Source: Nitrososphaeraceae archaeon (GTDB lineage: Archaea > Thermoproteota > Nitrososphaeria > Nitrososphaerales > Nitrososphaeraceae). From it: 20,024 bases of DNA. Of this stretch, positions 1-8,664 are shown piece by piece. The first letter of the stretch is position 1, and each line of letters starts with the position of its first letter. The position numbers were made by a program, and so were the translations under genes. The stretch spans positions 1-20,024 of the forward strand of contig JASHSN010000579.1 of NCBI GenBank assembly GCA_030038695.1. The letters are read 5' to 3'. Below the pieces are notes generated by a model that searched no databases, was not told the origin of the DNA, and worked only from the letters and a program-made list of their open reading frames with translations.

Positions 1-471
1 AGAGACGCTAAGGAACATGGTGTCAGTGAAAACGCACTTATTTCTTCAATACTCGCGAGATACATTGAATGGGACCGATACTCCCAAAAATTCGGACGAG
101 TTTCTTTGCCCAATGAAGCCTTAAAAGCCATTATTGAAGCAACTGAGGCCGACAAATTAAAAGCGGCAGCTGAAGAATTTGCAGCATCCGTTCCGAAGGA
201 TTATATCGTGTTTCGCTATAAGAAACTAGATGTAGAGGCATGCCTTTTGCATCTTTCTTTTTTAGCTCGATATGCTGGCATGTTTAACTATGAACTTGAA
301 ATAGAACAGGAGCGAAATTATACAATCACGATTCATCATAAATTTGGGGAAAAGTGGTCTTATTGGTTAAAGGAATCCATCTCGAGCGGAATATTCAAGA
401 ATATTTTGGGAATCACACCGAAAATTCAATTAAGTAAGAGTTCAGTAGTGTTTACATTTCTTCTACCTTAA
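1..471 (+). CDS. Ribbon-helix-helix-like hypothetical protein (5' end cut by window edge)
   Basis: The frame is open from the first base of the window to a TAA stop, so the gene starts upstream; the TTG at 106 is not needed as a start. The visible N-terminal part (AKEHGVSENALISSILARY, then EWDRYSQKFG) resembles the second helix of a ribbon-helix-helix DNA-binding fold, of a kind often seen at the N-terminus of thaumarchaeal hypothetical proteins. The remaining roughly 120 residues form a mixed alpha/beta domain with no catalytic motif I recognise. By analogy it may be a DNA-binding regulator, but that is inference from a short segment. No downstream partner is coupled to it: the next gene starts about 390 bases later. 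Confidence 0.75.
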   Translation, partial: RDAKEHGVSENALISSILARYIEWDRYSQKFGRVSLPNEALKAIIEATEADKLKAAAEEFAASVPKDYIVFRYKKLDVEACLLHLSFLARYAGMFNYELEIEQERNYTITIHHKFGEKWSYWLKESISSGIFKNILGITPKIQLSKSSVVFTFLLP

Positions 472-861
472 CTAAATCCGTGTGAAAGTTGGCCTTGTTA
501 TTTTTTCGGGTATCATTGCCAGCATGAACAATTATGCTGCTGAGGAGGAGCAGTTGGTGAAATTGATATAACACGGTTCACAATTGTTAGCCTCAGTTTG
601 TCGTCTTTGTTACATACTTGCACAGTCGTCATTTCCATCTATTGTTTTGATGTATAGGAATATATCAAAGATCGTTGAGGGTTAAAACCTTCTAAATTTC
701 GGTTTGCCGATACGCGCGAACATCGATATCTGAGATCTAATGCTGCCGTAGTCTATAAATTCTCTATCGCTAGCCAGGTAATAATTCATTTGCATATTTG
801 ATGACCGACGAGTGATGAAGGAAAAATTTACAAGTATCAAGAAGGATAGTCTAAAACTGAG
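472..861. other. Gene-free gap
   Basis: No supported gene. A 29-codon frame from GTG 482 has nothing to support it. An A/T-rich stretch near 823-831 lies about 35 bases before the ATG at 862 and could be its promoter. No strong hairpin or repeat was seen. Confidence 0.4.
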
Positions 862-1143
862 ATGGTGAATAGAGGTTTGACTCAGGAAGAGGCATGGAAT
901 ATTATAAATCCAGTTTGTAGGGAGTTATCTGACTTAACAAACAGAGGCCATCTGCAATTCATATCTGGGAACTATAATGAAAGCAATGGATCATACAAAA
1001 TAAATTTGAAATCGTCGCATGTACACCTTGCATCTAGGGGATTCAAAGACAGTATCGGTGACGTTGAATATAGTGAAGGAAAAATGAGGATTGGTTTGAG
1101 AGCAAACGGGATTCCTGTAAATATCTTTGTAGATCTTATTTGA
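862..1143 (+). CDS. Small hypothetical protein, 93 aa
   Basis: I do not recognise this gene. It is a 93-residue soluble protein without signal peptide or membrane segment. It opens with an amphipathic helix (GLTQEEAWNIINPVCREL) and then runs as alternating polar and hydrophobic residues suggesting beta-strands, ending in VNIFVDLI. ATG 862 is the first start after an in-frame TAG at 847-849; GGATAG at 844-849 is a poor ribosome site, so leaderless translation is possible. It has one cysteine and no metal motif. It stands alone, 390 bases after the preceding gene and about 260 bases before the next. Balanced codon use and a complete frame in an A/T-rich background are the main reasons to accept it. 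Confidence 0.6.
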   Translation: MVNRGLTQEEAWNIINPVCRELSDLTNRGHLQFISGNYNESNGSYKINLKSSHVHLASRGFKDSIGDVEYSEGKMRIGLRANGIPVNIFVDLI

Positions 1144-1400
1144 TGCAAACCTCGGTCATCATTTGATTAGATACAAACAACTGTTGGGTATAAACTCGAC
1201 GAAAACTTGAGAAATCAATCCTTGGAAACTCATCACACATAGGAGCAGAATAACAGTTATCATAGGCCGTACTGACCTAACTACCCTACTTGGAAAGGAA
1301 CGTGTGAAAGGCATTAGAAACTTTCGAACAAAAGTAGAGATAAGTATCAACAAAATATAACCCATCTCTTTTTTTTGATTCGGCAAAACAATTGTACATC

Positions 1401-2273
1401 GTGAGAAAACAAAAATACGTAACAACAGTTTCGATTTTAAGTATACTTTTAGCATTTATGTTAATAGATAACAGCCATTTTCTAAAAGCACTTATTCAAA
1501 ATAATAACAGTAACAAGAATGATACAATAGATATGAGAGTTACAATTCCAACACGAATCGCATCACAGAACGGTCATACTTCTTCCAACTCCGTGTCAAG
1601 TCTAAAGATACCAATTCAAACCTCGCCTAGTATAAACAACACTATAGGTGGCAGAACAGAGACTAGGAATCCCATCACACCAGAGCTAACACCATCAAAT
1701 CTAACTTCTAATCTTGATTCTATTGTGAACCCGAAAGCTTTGTTGGCATCGGCCATCGATCAAATTCGTAATAGCACGTCAAAGATTATTAGTAACAATA
1801 ATCAAACTGCGGCGAACGTATTTGTTAGAAATCAGGGGACGATATTGTTATCACGTCAGGTGATTCCACCTAAGGACTTTATACTCATTTATGATGCGAT
1901 TAGATATAAGATAGTGAATGGTCAGATATTAGCAAAGCTTCCCTGTGACTCAAATGCTAAATCACCTTTGCAAATACTGATAGGACGATTATCGGAACTC
2001 AAGCCAGCTCAACTCCAGGCAATTGCTGGGTTATCCAGACCAGGATATACATGTATGTATTATGTGCATCTTACATCAGATAATAATAGGACCGCGGCTA
2101 TTCCATATGGCCCCACTAAGGGGGCCGAAATGCACAGAATAATAAAAGGAGCGGGATTAAGAGAGGACAACCTGACAATCACGAACGTAGAACTCTTAAA
2201 TCCTACAGACTATCCCATGATACTTCCAAATACTGCTAGTCTAGCTATATCAGTTAACCAAATAAAACCTTAA
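1401..2273 (+). CDS. Membrane-anchored or secreted hypothetical protein, about 290 aa
   Basis: The N-terminus has basic residues (RKQKY) followed by a hydrophobic segment, VSILSILLAFMLI, fitting an uncleaved signal anchor or signal peptide. Next come about 100 residues rich in Asn, Ser and Thr with several N-x-S/T sequons (residues about 25-140), typical of exported archaeal linkers. A compact C-terminal domain of about 150 residues follows, with two cysteines (in KLPCDSNAK and GYTCMYYVHL) that could form a disulfide outside the cell. I know no function for it. I prefer GTG 1401 because it places RKQK directly before the hydrophobic core; TTG 1392 in the same frame would add three residues. 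A TATA-like CAAAATATAA at 1351-1360 implies a leader of roughly 20 bases. It appears monocistronic. Confidence 0.7.
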   Translation: MRKQKYVTTVSILSILLAFMLIDNSHFLKALIQNNNSNKNDTIDMRVTIPTRIASQNGHTSSNSVSSLKIPIQTSPSINNTIGGRTETRNPITPELTPSNLTSNLDSIVNPKALLASAIDQIRNSTSKIISNNNQTAANVFVRNQGTILLSRQVIPPKDFILIYDAIRYKIVNGQILAKLPCDSNAKSPLQILIGRLSELKPAQLQAIAGLSRPGYTCMYYVHLTSDNNRTAAIPYGPTKGAEMHRIIKGAGLREDNLTITNVELLNPTDYPMILPNTASLAISVNQIKP

Positions 2274-2400
2274 AAGAACAAGCCCGATAAAGGAACTACA
2301 CGCTCTACTATGCAAACGCCAACATCATCAGCTGAACGATCGAAATTATAACCGCGAGCTTCCGCTATGTTAAGATACTATTCCCATTTGTCCGACCGAG

Positions 2401-2871
2401 TCACTTTATCTTCTTCATTACTTTGATAACTAAATCCCTGTTTTTGAGTGTATAAAGTTGATTCTTGCCCATCTTAACAGATATTATCCCTCCCTCTCTG
2501 AGTCGTGAAAGGTGCCAAGATACAGTTGAACGTACTTTTTTCGTAATTCGTACTATATCTTTGAAAGTACGAGGACCGTCTTTAGATAGGAACGATACGA
2601 TTTCGTGCGCGGTCTTGCGCCTAACGTACTCTATGACTTGTAATTCTTTAGCAGCTATGTTCAATGGATAAAACCTTGTACTTCTCCTATCATGTCTCTT
2701 GACTTTAACCTGTTTTGATTTTTCAAGTTTTTTTAGATGATATGCCATCACCCCATTGGAGAATCCTGTTGTTCGTAGAAGTTCTCTATATCGGATCCCA
2801 GGAGAATTGTTAATGCATTGCAATAGGATGCCTTTGGTCTTGTCAGATAAAGATTTAGTCCTATGTTTCAA
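2401..2871 (-). CDS. Tandem winged helix-turn-helix transcriptional regulator
   Basis: A 156-residue basic protein with two winged-helix units. The first spans about residues 11-69, with recognition helix SNGVMAYHLKKLEKSKQV and a basic wing (KVKRHDRRSTRFY). The second spans about residues 86-143, with VRSTVSWHLSRLREGGII and wing KMGKNQLYTL. Both match the MarR/ArsR-like pattern in which the recognition helix ends in HLxxL. There is no ligand domain and no cysteine cluster, so it probably acts as a plain DNA-binding repressor or activator. The TTG start is supported by a good ribosome site, TAGGAGAG, 6 bases upstream. It is transcribed away from the PsbP-like secreted protein across a 445-base gap, which it might control; that is inference from position only. 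Confidence 0.85.
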   Translation of the reverse strand: MKHRTKSLSDKTKGILLQCINNSPGIRYRELLRTTGFSNGVMAYHLKKLEKSKQVKVKRHDRRSTRFYPLNIAAKELQVIEYVRRKTAHEIVSFLSKDGPRTFKDIVRITKKVRSTVSWHLSRLREGGIISVKMGKNQLYTLKNRDLVIKVMKKIK

Positions 2872-2877
2872 CTTTTG

Positions 2878-2885
2878 CTCTCCTA
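2878..2885 (-). promoter_or_regulatory. Ribosome binding site of the winged-helix gene
   Basis: Read on the minus strand this is TAGGAGAG, 6 bases before the TTG start codon. It is one of the few clear Shine-Dalgarno sequences in this window and is the reason for accepting TTG as the start. Confidence 0.6.
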
Positions 2886-3285
2886 GTAAATCATCTATAG
2901 CATTGTTTTCACATTGACAGGGTTGTAAAATGGTGATTTCGTGCTTGTGATCCTTGTTTTCATTTCTAGCTCATCCGTTATTCAATTATTAATCAATTCT
3001 GGTACAACTATCGAATTAACTATATATAAATATAATGCTGCAAAATAGACTGCCATTGAGAGGTTAGACATACACGTTTGAGTTTTACGATAGATGAATG
3101 ATTTTTATATTCATGAGAGAACTTGATCTTCCCATTTATTTCTATGTATTTAGAATATGTCTTACTAAAATGATCTAGTCTCCGCAAACTATTCTACACC
3201 ACTGGCTAGTGAAGATAGAGAATCATACCCTAAACGTTTCACAATTTACACAGCACTATAGTCATCCTCCGAATATTACATATGT
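2886..3285. other. Divergent intergenic region with A/T-rich promoter elements
   Basis: There is no gene here. It separates two divergently transcribed genes. A very A/T-rich block at about 3018-3036 (alternating TATATA) can serve as a TATA box in either direction but lies far from both starts. No clear operator palindrome was found. Confidence 0.4.
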
Positions 3286-3294
3286 CTTAATATA
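3286..3294 (+). promoter_or_regulatory. TATA box of the PsbP-like gene
   Basis: CTTAATATA is centred about 27 bases before GTG 3317. That spacing puts the expected archaeal transcription start at or next to the GTG, so the message is probably leaderless. Confidence 0.45.
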
Positions 3295-3316
3295 GCCCTC
3301 TTACAACTGGTAGAAT

Positions 3317-3901
3317 GTGCCCTGCCGACATAAGTTAATTATGTATGTACCACTGATAATTTTTGTTTTTCCGTTATCGTTATGCTCTCAATACGTTATA
3401 CAGGCCTATGCCTTGACCAACCCTAATTTTTTGACCTACAAGAATCCTACTTTTGGGCTAAAAATACAATACCCCGCGACTTGGATAGAGTCGCAAAATG
3501 GGCTTAAGGCCTTTTCTGATGTTGTGGGGTTTTACGCGCCATTTGGAAATCTTTCGGATATATCAACGGGAACCCTCATCGTATCGATACGGCATTATTC
3601 ACATAATATAACCCTTGATGGGTATAACAGTCTAATTAATAATTTGCTGAAACAACCAAATGTCCAGACTATACAATCAAATCCATTTATGCTTGCAGAT
3701 AGTCCAGCGCACAAAGTAGTGTTTTCGGCTTCCGCGCCGGGATTATTAAAAATGGAAACGATGCTAGCTTGGACTGTGAAAGGCAATAATGTCTATATTA
3801 TTTCATTTAATTCAGAACCCTCAAAATACCCAACCTATGTGCCAATTGTAGACAAAATGATTAATTCATTTGAAATTACAAATTCAACAGGAACCAAATA
3901 A
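3317..3901 (+). CDS. Secreted PsbP-like domain protein
   Basis: A 194-residue exported protein. Residues 1-32 form a signal peptide: basic n-region (RHK), hydrophobic core IMYVPLIIFVFPLSL and an A-Y-A cleavage motif. The mature part begins FLTYKNPTFGLKIQYPATW, the typical opening of PsbP-like/DUF1795-type domains (aromatic-rich, GLKIQYPxxW). It continues with an antiparallel sheet and ends in PIVDKMINSFEI, the usual C-terminal helix of that fold. Such proteins are common among thaumarchaeal exported proteins, but their role is unknown; a link to photosynthesis is not implied. GTG 3317 is preferred over ATG 3341 because only the longer form has a positively charged n-region and because the TATA box places the transcript start there. 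A run of seven T follows the stop codon. Confidence 0.75.
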   Translation: MPCRHKLIMYVPLIIFVFPLSLCSQYVIQAYALTNPNFLTYKNPTFGLKIQYPATWIESQNGLKAFSDVVGFYAPFGNLSDISTGTLIVSIRHYSHNITLDGYNSLINNLLKQPNVQTIQSNPFMLADSPAHKVVFSASAPGLLKMETMLAWTVKGNNVYIISFNSEPSKYPTYVPIVDKMINSFEITNSTGTK

Positions 3902-3909
3902 CGATTGAA

Positions 3910-3916
3910 TTTTTTT
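3910..3916 (+). terminator. T-run terminator after the PsbP-like gene
   Basis: Seven consecutive T begin nine bases after the TAA stop. Archaeal RNA polymerase terminates at such T-rich tracts without needing a hairpin; none is seen here. Confidence 0.35.
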
Positions 3917-4287
3917 CTATTTCATCTATGCAATAAATGGACCTCAGCTCGTACATGCGCCACACTAGCTCATCTCGCCATGACATATAGGCGCAGACCA
4001 TCTATTTAGGTCTACACTCATCCTCTGTCTAAATTAGTCAGACGCTATCCACTCATGTCGCATCCTGCATACTAACCCTGCAAGATAATCATAACCGGCG
4101 ATCAGCATATAGCAGATTGATCGACTCCAGTCAAGGTTTTTGAGAAGAGATTCTGACATTGTGTTCTTAAAAATTCAAACTAATGGCGGTCTTTAGATTC
4201 AAAAGTGGTGTTCCAAAGAAAAAAAAGGTATCAGACCTCTGTGGAGAAATTATATTCAAATAAAATCGGATTAGATATCAAACATGA
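3917..4287. other. Gene-free gap between convergent genes
   Basis: No gene, repeat or RNA recognised. Neither strand has a frame with protein-like composition. It separates the 3' ends of two convergent genes. Confidence 0.4.
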
Positions 4288-5043
4288 CTACGGCCACCCA
4301 AAAAAGCCTCCACCGTAAGACGGGTATCCCCAACCATAGCCACCGCCAGTATTATCACCACCATAGCCACCTTCGTAGCCATAATTTGTTCTACTACTAC
4401 CTTTATGATGATGGTGATGTAAGGAACGTTGATGATGATGTCCGCTGCTGTCACTCGAAACCGATGCACTACTTGTGTAAGCTCTTGGAATTGGAAAATT
4501 TTGTGAGCTATTGTTGGATGTGATGGGCACGACGGCAGTATTATTTGCAAGATGTTGTCCATTCGGTGCAACTTGATTCACACCTGTAACATTAATGCTA
4601 TAAAATTTTGTAAGGTTTTCTGGTATTGCCTGGCAAAGTAATTTTGCGGTTATTCTATTGGTGCCCTCTCTAATAGTGCCGTTATATGGCGGAGTAAGTG
4701 TGTACTTCCATCTAGAATAATTATTGCCTCCGGCTTGACCAATGGGTATGGTCTTTTGGTATGGTTTTATACCGTCTACAATTATTAAAACGCCACAATT
4801 AGAACTAGCATTGTAATTGGATATGCCTAAAACAGTTAGGTTTTTACCAACATTCAACTGTTGACCTTTCATAGGTTCTGTAATTTTGACAGCAAGAAAG
4901 GGTATGGATGTTGTTTGCTGTTGTTCGAGCAAAGCATGGGTAGGGTTGGCTTCTGTAGAGGATATCCAAATGGCCGACATAAAAAGTATCATGATGGTAA
5001 GGAAAAATACAAAGTTGTCAGATCTTAGGTTCAAAATGTTCAT
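4288..5043 (-). CDS. Secreted Ig-like protein with His cluster and Gly/Tyr-rich tail
   Basis: A 251-residue exported protein. Residues 1-32 are a signal peptide (core FVFFLTIMILFMSAIWI). Residues about 53-155 form an Ig-like beta-sandwich opening VKITEPMKGQQLNVGKNLTV, a pattern common in thaumarchaeal surface proteins, with two cysteines (83 and 137) able to form a disulfide and many N-glycosylation sequons (68, 78, 108, 121, 143, 151, 167 and others). A Ser/Asn-rich linker follows, then a histidine cluster at 202-213 (GHHHQRSLHHHHHKG) and a Gly/Tyr/Trp-rich tail at 221-251. The His cluster could bind Cu, Ni or Zn outside the cell, and the tail could mediate self-association; both are inference. 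ATG 5043 lies 23 bases from a TATA box, so the message is probably leaderless. The low-complexity tail may vary between strains. Confidence 0.8.
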   Translation of the reverse strand: MNILNLRSDNFVFFLTIMILFMSAIWISSTEANPTHALLEQQQTTSIPFLAVKITEPMKGQQLNVGKNLTVLGISNYNASSNCGVLIIVDGIKPYQKTIPIGQAGGNNYSRWKYTLTPPYNGTIREGTNRITAKLLCQAIPENLTKFYSINVTGVNQVAPNGQHLANNTAVVPITSNNSSQNFPIPRAYTSSASVSSDSSGHHHQRSLHHHHHKGSSRTNYGYEGGYGGDNTGGGYGWGYPSYGGGFFGWP

Positions 5044-5060
5044 ATATTTGAGAAGAGGGC

Positions 5061-5070
5061 ATTATTTATA
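5061..5070 (-). promoter_or_regulatory. TATA box of the His-tail secreted gene
   Basis: Minus-strand TATAAATAAT is centred about 23 bases before ATG 5043, which predicts transcription starting at or just before the start codon. Confidence 0.55.
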
Positions 5071-5184
5071 AGAACATTGAAGAAAAATCTCCGTTAATGC
5101 TAGTCCTAGTAAAACATCTAGAATATAATTGTATAACATATCTCTAGAAGATCTATGAAACAAATAGAAATGAGAATGAGTTAA

Positions 5185-7512
5185 TCAGGCTTCCTTTAAA
5201 TGAAGTATATTAAGTGCCGAACCCGCTCTAAACCATTCAAGTTGAGATTCATTATAAGAATGTACCAAAGAAATAACTTCATCTCTACCATTAACGTGAT
5301 GCAATATACAATTGACAGGCTTCGTGGGTTTGAGACTGTTTAGCCCAACTATACTAATCCGATCATCTTCCAAAATTTTGGAGTAATCCAATGGATCTGC
5401 AAATGTTAATGCTAATACTCCTTGTTTCTTTAGGTTAGTTTCATGTATTCTAGCAAAGCTTCTGGCAACTACTGCTACACACCCTAGATACCTTGGAGTC
5501 ATTGCAGCATGCTCCCTACTGCTGCCCTCGCCATAATTATTATCTCCGACTATTATCCATTTCAAACCTCTTTTTTTGTACTCTCTAGCTATATGAGGAA
5601 ACGACTCGATTCTATTGTTGAGAGTGTTTTTTCCCCTCCCTACTTCACCATCGTGATAAGCATTCACTGCTCCGAGAAGTAAATTATCGCTTATCTTGTC
5701 TAAATGTCCTCTGTACATCAACCATGGACCTGCTGGAGATATTTGGTCTGTTGTACACTTTCCACTTACTTTTGCCAATATAGGCAATTTCTCGAAATCT
5801 TTCTCATCCCATTTCGGGAATGGTTCGAGTTTTTGTAATCTGTCACTGTTTTTGTTAATACTTACCTCTATACTGTCCGGATCATCAGCAGGTGGGACAT
5901 AGATATCCTTGACATCTTCGAAACCGTTTTCAGGAATTTCGGGCGCTATTTTAGGAGGGTTTAGCTTGAATCTTGTTCCATCTTTTGCAGTTAATTCATC
6001 GGTAAGTGGACTAAACGAAAGCCGCCCTCCAAGGGCAAGAGCTATAACAAGTTCTGGACTACCTATAAAATTCATTGTCTCCCTTCTTCCGTCGTTTCGG
6101 CCCGGAAAGTTTCTATTATATGATGTAATAATGGTATTAGGCTCGCCTTTCTTTAACTCAGGTCTGCTCCACTGACCTATACATGGGCCACAAGCATTAG
6201 CAAGGACGTTTGCGCCAATATCTTTTAGCAACTGCATCTGTCCGTCTCTTTCAATTGTGGCTCTTATCATTTCAGAGCCAGGGGTAACTTGCAATGGTAC
6301 TTTAGTCTTGATACCTTTTTCTCTTGCTTGTTCGGCAACATCTGCTGCTCTCGACATGTCTTCGTATGAAGAATTTGTGCAGCTCCCAATAAGTGCAACC
6401 GAAATTGTGTCGAGGTAATTGTGCTGCTTGATGTCCTCTGCCATCTTTGAAATAGGTCTTGCCAAGTCTGGCGTATGAGGACCTACAATATACGGTTCTA
6501 GATTAGAAAGATCAATCTCAATCAACTGATCAAAATAGTTTATTGAATTTTCTCGACTTTCACATATTTCTTTTTCTATCTGTCGATCTTGGGTTAGGAG
6601 TTCAATGTGTTTATTAGCAACGTCAGCTACTGCACCCCGTCCAGTCGCTCTGAGATATGTTTCCATTCTTTTGTCATATGAAAACACGGAGCAAGTGGCA
6701 CCAATTTCTGCACCCATATTTGTTATCGTTGCTTTCCCAGTACAACTGATCGTTCTCGCTCCAGGTCCAAAATATTCTATAATTGCATTGGTTCCCCCAG
6801 ATACGGTAAGCTTTGATGCCACCGAAAGTATAACGTCCTTTGGAGACGCCCATCTATTCAGTTCCCCTGTAAGATATACGCCAATACGCTTCGGATATAA
6901 TATCTCCCAGGACATTCCTGACATTACTTCTGCAGCATCAAGACCGCCTACTCCTATCGCAAGCATTCCAAGACCTCCTGCATTCGGAGTGTGTGAGTCT
7001 GTTCCGATCATCAATCCTCCAGGAAAAGCATAATTCTCAAGAACAACTTGGTGTATAATGCCTGCACCTGGCTTCCAAAATCCGATCCCATATTTTCGTG
7101 AGGCCGATTCTAAAAATTGATACACCTCGTTATTTTCATATAGCGCGGCTTTTGTATCAAGATCACCTCTTATTCTTGCCTGAATAAGATGATCACAATG
7201 AACTGTTGTCGGAACTGCAGTTCGCTTCAGACCAGCCAGCATGAATTGGAGAATCGTCATTTGGCCGGTAACATCTTGTAACGCAACCCTATCTGGGTTC
7301 AGAAGAACATAACTCCTGCCGCGGACCAGGACATCATGTGAATTGAAATCTATATTTTCAGCGAGATGTCCAATCAGAATTTTTTCAGAGATTGTTAGAG
7401 GTCTATCCGTAGCCTTTCTTAAAGTTGAAATCATGTTTTGTAATTTTTCATATATCTTGGTAATTGAATTGGCTGTTGTTTCCACCTTTATTTTCGATTG
7501 GGAATTAGACAT
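5185..7512 (-). CDS. acn: Aconitate hydratase, mitochondrial type
   Basis: A 775-residue aconitase that isomerises citrate to isocitrate through cis-aconitate in the cytoplasm, feeding 2-oxoglutarate and glutamate synthesis. The [4Fe-4S] ligands are visible: Cys378 in GSCTNSSYEDM and Cys441/Cys444 in ANACGPCIGQW. Active-site segments include GTDSHTPN (170-177), NFPGRND (468-474) and, in the swivel domain, GEGSSREHAAMTPRYLG (661-677) carrying the catalytic serine, followed by SFARIHETNLKKQG. Length, domain order and these motifs match the mitochondrial (Aco2) form rather than bacterial AcnA/IRP1 (about 900 residues) or AcnB. A 48-residue N-terminal stretch precedes the family core. The gene stands alone, with a TATA box 23 bases before ATG 7512 and a 141-base gap to the next gene. 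In thaumarchaea the oxidative TCA branch is thought to be mainly biosynthetic. Confidence 0.97.
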   Translation of the reverse strand: MSNSQSKIKVETTANSITKIYEKLQNMISTLRKATDRPLTISEKILIGHLAENIDFNSHDVLVRGRSYVLLNPDRVALQDVTGQMTILQFMLAGLKRTAVPTTVHCDHLIQARIRGDLDTKAALYENNEVYQFLESASRKYGIGFWKPGAGIIHQVVLENYAFPGGLMIGTDSHTPNAGGLGMLAIGVGGLDAAEVMSGMSWEILYPKRIGVYLTGELNRWASPKDVILSVASKLTVSGGTNAIIEYFGPGARTISCTGKATITNMGAEIGATCSVFSYDKRMETYLRATGRGAVADVANKHIELLTQDRQIEKEICESRENSINYFDQLIEIDLSNLEPYIVGPHTPDLARPISKMAEDIKQHNYLDTISVALIGSCTNSSYEDMSRAADVAEQAREKGIKTKVPLQVTPGSEMIRATIERDGQMQLLKDIGANVLANACGPCIGQWSRPELKKGEPNTIITSYNRNFPGRNDGRRETMNFIGSPELVIALALGGRLSFSPLTDELTAKDGTRFKLNPPKIAPEIPENGFEDVKDIYVPPADDPDSIEVSINKNSDRLQKLEPFPKWDEKDFEKLPILAKVSGKCTTDQISPAGPWLMYRGHLDKISDNLLLGAVNAYHDGEVGRGKNTLNNRIESFPHIAREYKKRGLKWIIVGDNNYGEGSSREHAAMTPRYLGCVAVVARSFARIHETNLKKQGVLALTFADPLDYSKILEDDRISIVGLNSLKPTKPVNCILHHVNGRDEVISLVHSYNESQLEWFRAGSALNILHLKEA

Positions 7513-7530
7513 AAAAGGTCTCTTGTCAGG

Positions 7531-7538
7531 TATATATG
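7531..7538 (-). promoter_or_regulatory. TATA box of the aconitase gene
   Basis: TATATATG/CATATATA is centred about 23 bases before ATG 7512, predicting a leaderless transcript. Confidence 0.5.
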
Positions 7539-7811
7539 ATGATGCTACTTATTTGCATTGTTGTTCCGTAATGCTCCCTTTTAGGGTTTGTTCCTGTATT
7601 GCGTTATATGGACCTGTGGAGATCGATAACAATTTCGATCAAAATCTTAGATCGAATGAAGATTGTTATAATCATAATTTTATGAAAGACTTTTGTTCTT
7701 ATCAGCACAGACTTAAGTTGATGCCAACTTTTCTTCAATGTCACCTAACACATTGACTTTCCTGACATATAAATTGCATCTCATAAATTGCTTTGCAAAT
7801 GTCGTGAGAAA

Positions 7812-7988
7812 TCAGCGATACTTATTTTTTGATTTAGGCTTTCGTTGCTTGTTTATCTTTAGGATTATTATTACGGCAACGCCCCATAACACGAGTGCTA
7901 AAAATCTCTGCTGAAAGAACCATATAATACCTCCTGCTGTAGCAAGAATCATACCTAAAATCCCAAGCGATTGTATTTTTCTGACCAA
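7812..7988 (-). CDS. Small two-helix membrane protein, 58 aa
   Basis: A short minus-strand frame from TTG 7988 to TGA encodes 58 residues with strongly membrane-like composition: basic start (VRKIQ), helix LGILGMILATAGGIIWFF, short turn QQR, helix FLALVLWGVAVIIILKI, then a very basic hydrophilic end (NKQRKPKSKNKYR). The positive-inside rule suggests both ends face the cytoplasm. A different minus-strand frame over the same bases is slightly longer but has no coherent composition, so I take it as a shadow. No family assigned. The gene lies upstream of the aconitase on the same strand, about 300 bases away, so co-transcription is unlikely. The start is uncertain: TTG is the only usual start before the first helix. 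Confidence 0.6.
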   Translation of the reverse strand: MVRKIQSLGILGMILATAGGIIWFFQQRFLALVLWGVAVIIILKINKQRKPKSKNKYR

Positions 7989-8043
7989 TGTTGATACTCA
8001 GGTTTCGTAATAAGTACAATAATAAGAATACTAACTGCGCCAC

Positions 8044-8664
8044 ACTATAGGCGTATACAACATTGTGGATTTAGCGCTACGGACAATATATTCGCAGTTT
8101 TCAGGTAAGGGCATTCCCGATAACTAATTACAGTTTTCTGCTCTATTATGGCCTATATTGTCAGGACATAGGAATAAGGAAGAAAATTTGTCGTAACTGT
8201 TGTATCCTATGGAACCTGGCATCGTTCAATAGTGTTGGAATTTCAGGATTATCAGACAGTCGGTTTGTCTCTAAGCTTTAGTCACCACTAGAATCCAAAA
8301 GCAGAATCTAAATAACGTGAAAATGTGATAACTAAGTAGAAGAAGAATTCTAACAAGTATAAGGCATCCTAGAAATGCTCAAAAATTTAGAAGCCTTTGA
8401 TAAACCGAATGACCGGTCCATTATCCAACATAGTGAAGCACGAAATATGGATCAGAAATAATGTTGCTTAAACGGAATTTACCAGTCAAGTATAACATGT
8501 GATCAAACTACTCATAGAAAAGACTTGTATCTGTCTATAAACTACGGTCTGCATTTAAATCGGTCTTCAATCATACGAAAAATACCAAATATGCAGCTGA
8601 GAAAACAAAGAGGACAGAAGACAATTTGAATGACTTGGGATAAATGGGATAAATGCCATATCGA
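8044..8664. other. Gene-free gap with a short tandem repeat
   Basis: No supported gene on either strand in about 620 bases. A 9-base unit, GGGATAAAT, is repeated twice in tandem at 8637-8654, immediately downstream of the large surface-protein gene. I see no hairpin terminator. Confidence 0.4.

Noticed and set aside
482..571. 29-codon frame from GTG 482
   Set aside because: Too short and with no promoter spacing or composition to support it.
7834..8043. 69-codon minus-strand frame over the 58-residue membrane protein
   Set aside because: The alternative frame has two clear membrane helices and a basic tail; this one has no coherent pattern beyond its first residues.
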